Shown here piece by piece: positions 61,340-64,000 of a stretch of 64,000 nucleotides of DNA. The notes under the pieces are model-generated. The model ran no database searches. It was not told where the DNA came from and saw nothing but the letters and a program-made list of their open reading frames with translations. Source of the stretch: a bacterium (GTDB lineage: Bacteria; Krumholzibacteriota; Krumholzibacteriia; LZORAL124-64-63); contig JAAEOA010000161.1 of assembly GCA_024223715.1 (NCBI GenBank), forward strand, positions 1 to 64,000, in the 5' to 3' direction. Made by a program: the position numbers and the translations under genes. The first letter of the stretch is position 1. Each line of letters starts with the position of its first letter.

Positions 61340-62097
61340 TGATTGGTGCCCCGCAATCCGCAAGCCAGGTGATCATATATTTCCTGACAGGAGTGGTAAT
61401 CATTTTCACCTGGATTGAGGCCTCCAAAATGATAAACTTCCACTCGGGAGATGAGCTGGCCAAGGTCTTGTTGGGCATCGGCGGGCAATTTTTCATGGCG
61501 CAAAATTTCCCGACTGGTCAGGGACCGGGGCCAGCTGGAATCGATATGGTTGCCGGTCAGTACTAGAGAGCGCAATAGCAGGGCGTGAATGGCTCCAGTA
61601 AAATTTCCCTGTTTGGCCAATTCAGCAGGATCGGCAATGGCCAGCGAAGAAAAATCTACATCATTGCTGGCACCGTTTAAATCTGCAGGGTTTTCGTCCC
61701 TGCGGGCAACATTGTTGTTGAAAACAAAGAACACCAGAATAACAAACAGAATGACCAGAATTCCCAAACCAAGAGTTGAAAAAATCCCCGGCAGGGTTGT
61801 GGATATTTCGGAGGGGATATCGAGAACAGGCTTGGTCGTGGCGGGAAGTTCTTTCTGGTAACCGGAGGATAGAATTTCCCGGGTTAATTCGATAACTTCC
61901 TGATCCGAGGGAGTTTTTAGATTTGGATTTTGAATCTGCATTTCAATTGTGGATTCAGAGTTCTGACCCCAAGCAGGAGCATTGAGTGAAAAAAACAAAA
62001 AACCAACCAGGCAAACCCCAACCCAAACACTCATTGTTGTGCGAAATGGGAGGAGCAAATTCTCTACTGAAAAAAACGGGACCAATTTAATAACCAA
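61336..62097 (-). CDS. DUF4129 domain membrane protein
   Basis: A 253-residue protein. A signal peptide or first helix (about 22-45, ending NAPAWG), a second helix (about 108-128) and a C-terminal DUF4129 domain (about 155-245; PWRSLTSREIL-like block SSWPRSLTSREILRHEKLP, then YHFGGLNPGENDY). It is the first gene of the MoxR operon. TTG at 62097 has AGGAAAG upstream; ATG at 62034 is the alternative and has no ribosome site. Confidence 0.82.
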   Translation of the reverse strand: MVIKLVPFFSVENLLLPFRTTMSVWVGVCLVGFLFFSLNAPAWGQNSESTIEMQIQNPNLKTPSDQEVIELTREILSSGYQKELPATTKPVLDIPSEISTTLPGIFSTLGLGILVILFVILVFFVFNNNVARRDENPADLNGASNDVDFSSLAIADPAELAKQGNFTGAIHALLLRSLVLTGNHIDSSWPRSLTSREILRHEKLPADAQQDLGQLISRVEVYHFGGLNPGENDYHSCQEIYDHLACGLRGTNQ

Positions 62098-62258
62098 AGG
62101 TCTCTTTCCTGGAGAGCATTGGGCGTTGCTGTTTGTAATTGATGGACCATATCACAGGGATATTTTTCTGACGAGTAAATGTTAACCCCAATGATGACTT
62201 TTTCGGAGTTGTCCGGGAAATTGATTCACTACCTGCCTGCCACTCAGCAAGACATGAC

Positions 62259-62290
62259 AAAAAACAGCCCCCGGTATCTCCCCGGAGGCT
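62259..62290 (-). terminator. terminator of the acyl-CoA dehydrogenase gene
   Basis: Minus strand: AGCC-t-CCGG pairs with CCGG-g-GGCT around a short loop, followed by G and T6. It lies 40 bp after the stop. Confidence 0.8.
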
Positions 62291-62329
62291 GCATACATCA
62301 CTCAATAATTATTCTCATACGAACCAAAA

Positions 62330-64000
62330 CTACCCCAAAGTCCAGCCTTCAGCCGCGACAACTTTGTCAGCAATCCGGTCATGCAATTTTGCCCGGTTTA
62401 CCGGGTCATGTTTGGTCAATCGGCGCAACCCGGCAGCATAGGTTCGCAGTTCGTCACCATCGACAGTATTGGCCAGAACATTCCGAGCCAGAATGCCCAC
62501 CTGATCCATGGCATCGTGCACGCCAAGAGTCAGCATGTCAGCCATCATCGAAGCAGAATCCTGTCCATCTTTCTCAGCCTTTTTTAAGGTCCGCAGAATG
62601 CCACTTTCACAGGCATAAGCGTGCATGCAAATATCGGCAACATCGGCCAGAACTTCCTGCTGGTCTTTCAGGCCCATGCCAAATTTCTGGGCGGCCAAAC
62701 CGAGGCCGGCGAGTACAACTTTTTTCATCTGGGTAACGATTTTGATTTCGTCTTCCAGGAATTCCGGTTCGCCAGGCTCTTCAAAAGAAGGCAGAGCGGA
62801 CAATTCTTCTGCCACAGCGGTTGCTGCCTGCAGGAAAGCCAACTCGCCTTTCATGGCCTTTTTCATAATCATTCCCGGAATGATCATTCGGTTGATTTCA
62901 TTGGTTCCTTCGAACAAACGATTAATGCGCTCATCACGATAATACCGCTCCAACGGATACTCACTGCAGTAACCGTATCCGCCAAGCATTTGCACGCCTT
63001 CATCCACTGCAAAGGCTAAAGCTTCACTTGCGTATACCTTGATCATGGAACACTCAATGCTGAATTCTTCAACCATTTGAATGCTCTTCAAATCGTAGTC
63101 ATCTGCCGATTTATCGAGGGTTCCGATGGCCACATCCAACAATCCAGCAGTGCGATAAACCATGCTCTCAGTAAGGAAGCCAATTGTTTGAACATCAGCA
63201 ATCTTCTTGCGAATCAAACCAAATTTGCTCAGTGGTTGTTCGAACTGGTGGCGTTCATTGGTATAAGGAACTGCGGCTTCCAGAGTCATCTTGATGCCAC
63301 CAAGAACACTGGCGCCCAGCTTAAATCGTCCCACATTCAAAATGTTGAAAGCGATGTGATGGCCTTTGCCGATCTGTCCAAGCAGGTCGTCGGCTGGCAC
63401 TTTCACATCTTCGAGAGTGATGGCACAGGTGGACGATCCTTTGATGCCCATTTTGTGTTCTTCGGCTCCAATAGTCACACCATCAGCATGCAGGTCAACA
63501 ATGAAGCAAGTGAACTGTTCGCCGTCAATTTTGGCAAATAAAATGCAAATGTCACTGTACGAGGCGTTGGTTATGAATTGTTTGCTGCCGTTTAATACAT
63601 AGTGACTGCCATCATCACTCAAAACCGCGGTAGTTGCCGCTGACAAAGCATCGCTGCCACTGCCGGTTTCGGTCAAAGCGTAACAAGTCATTAATTCACC
63701 TGAAGCTATGCCGGGCAGGTACTTTTTCTTCTGCTCGTCGGTGCCAAAATACACAATTGGCAGGGTTCCAATTCCCGATTGTGCACCATGGGTTACGGCA
63801 AAACTGCCACTGTAAGCCATGCGTTCACTGACCAGCATAACGGTGGCTTTGTTGCTGCCCATGCCACCAAATGATTCAGGAATATCGACCATTAGCAAGC
63901 CCATGTCGGCGGCTTGTTTGAGCAGTTCTTTGCCCAGTTCAGTATTGCCATTGTATTCCAGATCTTCACGCACCGGGTCGATGACTGATTTCACAAAGCC
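62330..64000 (-). CDS. acyl-CoA dehydrogenase, 5' end beyond the right edge
   Basis: At least 556 residues are visible; the frame is open through the edge and lacks the usual N-terminal helices, so the start is outside. Features: FAD/substrate segment YALTETGSGSDA, then GSKQFITNAS, the GIKGSSTCAI substrate loop, and RLFEGTNEINR with GGYGYCSEYPLERYYRD before it. The long C-terminal extension (about 400-556) places it with the larger Bacillus FadE/VLCAD-like enzymes of fatty-acid beta-oxidation. It is terminated by the hairpin at 62259-62290; no other beta-oxidation gene is in view. Confidence 0.9.
   Translation of the reverse strand, partial: GFVKSVIDPVREDLEYNGNTELGKELLKQAADMGLLMVDIPESFGGMGSNKATVMLVSERMAYSGSFAVTHGAQSGIGTLPIVYFGTDEQKKKYLPGIASGELMTCYALTETGSGSDALSAATTAVLSDDGSHYVLNGSKQFITNASYSDICILFAKIDGEQFTCFIVDLHADGVTIGAEEHKMGIKGSSTCAITLEDVKVPADDLLGQIGKGHHIAFNILNVGRFKLGASVLGGIKMTLEAAVPYTNERHQFEQPLSKFGLIRKKIADVQTIGFLTESMVYRTAGLLDVAIGTLDKSADDYDLKSIQMVEEFSIECSMIKVYASEALAFAVDEGVQMLGGYGYCSEYPLERYYRDERINRLFEGTNEINRMIIPGMIMKKAMKGELAFLQAATAVAEELSALPSFEEPGEPEFLEDEIKIVTQMKKVVLAGLGLAAQKFGMGLKDQQEVLADVADICMHAYACESGILRTLKKAEKDGQDSASMMADMLTLGVHDAMDQVGILARNVLANTVDGDELRTYAAGLRRLTKHDPVNRAKLHDRIADKVVAAEGWTLG

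Noticed and set aside
1-64000. CRISPR arrays, tRNA or rRNA genes, insertion sequences, phage or toxin-antitoxin genes
   Set aside because: Read through for spaced direct repeats, cloverleaf-type sequence and transposase or integrase motifs; none was found. Intergenic spaces are mostly too short to hide them.

Overview
The window looks like a chromosome segment of an uncultured, Gram-negative bacterium of the FCB superphylum or a neighbouring deep lineage (Krumholzibacteriota, Eisenbacteria, Fermentibacteria or Latescibacterota type). Evidence: six secreted proteins end in a FlgD-like/type IX secretion-type C-terminal domain that starts near NPFNP and mostly ends in K-x-x-L-V-K/R. There is also a gingipain-type C25 peptidase, an Omp28-like lipoprotein, SPOR, TlpA and outer-membrane beta-barrel proteins, and a Rex regulator. 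Genes are packed tightly, with many ATGA overlaps and clear rho-independent terminators. No rRNA, tRNA, CRISPR array, insertion sequence or phage gene was seen. The placement is inference from gene content, not from a phylogenetic marker.

Layout, left half. 1-1584 (minus): a DUF1573 protein and a cysteine-less rhodanese, with the next gene cut by the edge. 1770-6846 (plus): a K+ channel with a TrkA/RCK module, cysK-cysE for cysteine synthesis, and a secreted M1 metallopeptidase. 6959-13240 (plus): a chemotaxis operon cheA(two Hpt)-cheW-cheB-cheD-HDOD-cheY-cheX, closed by a bidirectional terminator. 13320-16618 (minus): gatD-gatE, the archaeal-type glutamyl-tRNA(Gln) amidotransferase, divergent from rex (16876-17553) with a probable Rex operator between them. 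17632-24446: small membrane and lipoproteins, a large secreted beta-propeller protein, fabH, a SPOR protein, an HAD phosphatase and a small unknown protein. 24477-28858: a methyltransferase, an S9 oligopeptidase lipoprotein and two secreted proteins.

Layout, right half. 29110-32481: a large cytoplasmic GH13 enzyme. 32626-39503: an AtuA-family protein, a small secreted OB-fold-like protein, a membrane protein with LemA, a response regulator and a phosphohexomutase. 39566-44673 (minus): a three-gene extracytoplasmic thiol cluster (PEGA/Omp28 lipoprotein, cysteine-paired repeat protein, TlpA fused to a beta-barrel) behind a near-consensus sigma-70 promoter. 45196-53167: two large secreted peptidases, C25 and M14. 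53424-55055: a methyl-accepting chemotaxis protein. 55898-62097 (minus): the MoxR-DUF58-SpoIIM-RDD-DUF4350-DUF4129 operon. 62330-64000: an acyl-CoA dehydrogenase running off the right edge.

Together the genes suggest a motile or surface-sensing, protein-scavenging heterotroph with several secreted or anchored peptidases (M1, S9, C25, M14). It responds to NADH/NAD+ through Rex and makes Gln-tRNA by transamidation. The least explained items are the bacterial GatDE pair, the extracytoplasmic CxxC cluster at 39566-44673, and a short C-terminal motif (S-F-[DE]-x-[IL]-K-x-L-Y-R) shared by two otherwise unrelated small secreted proteins.
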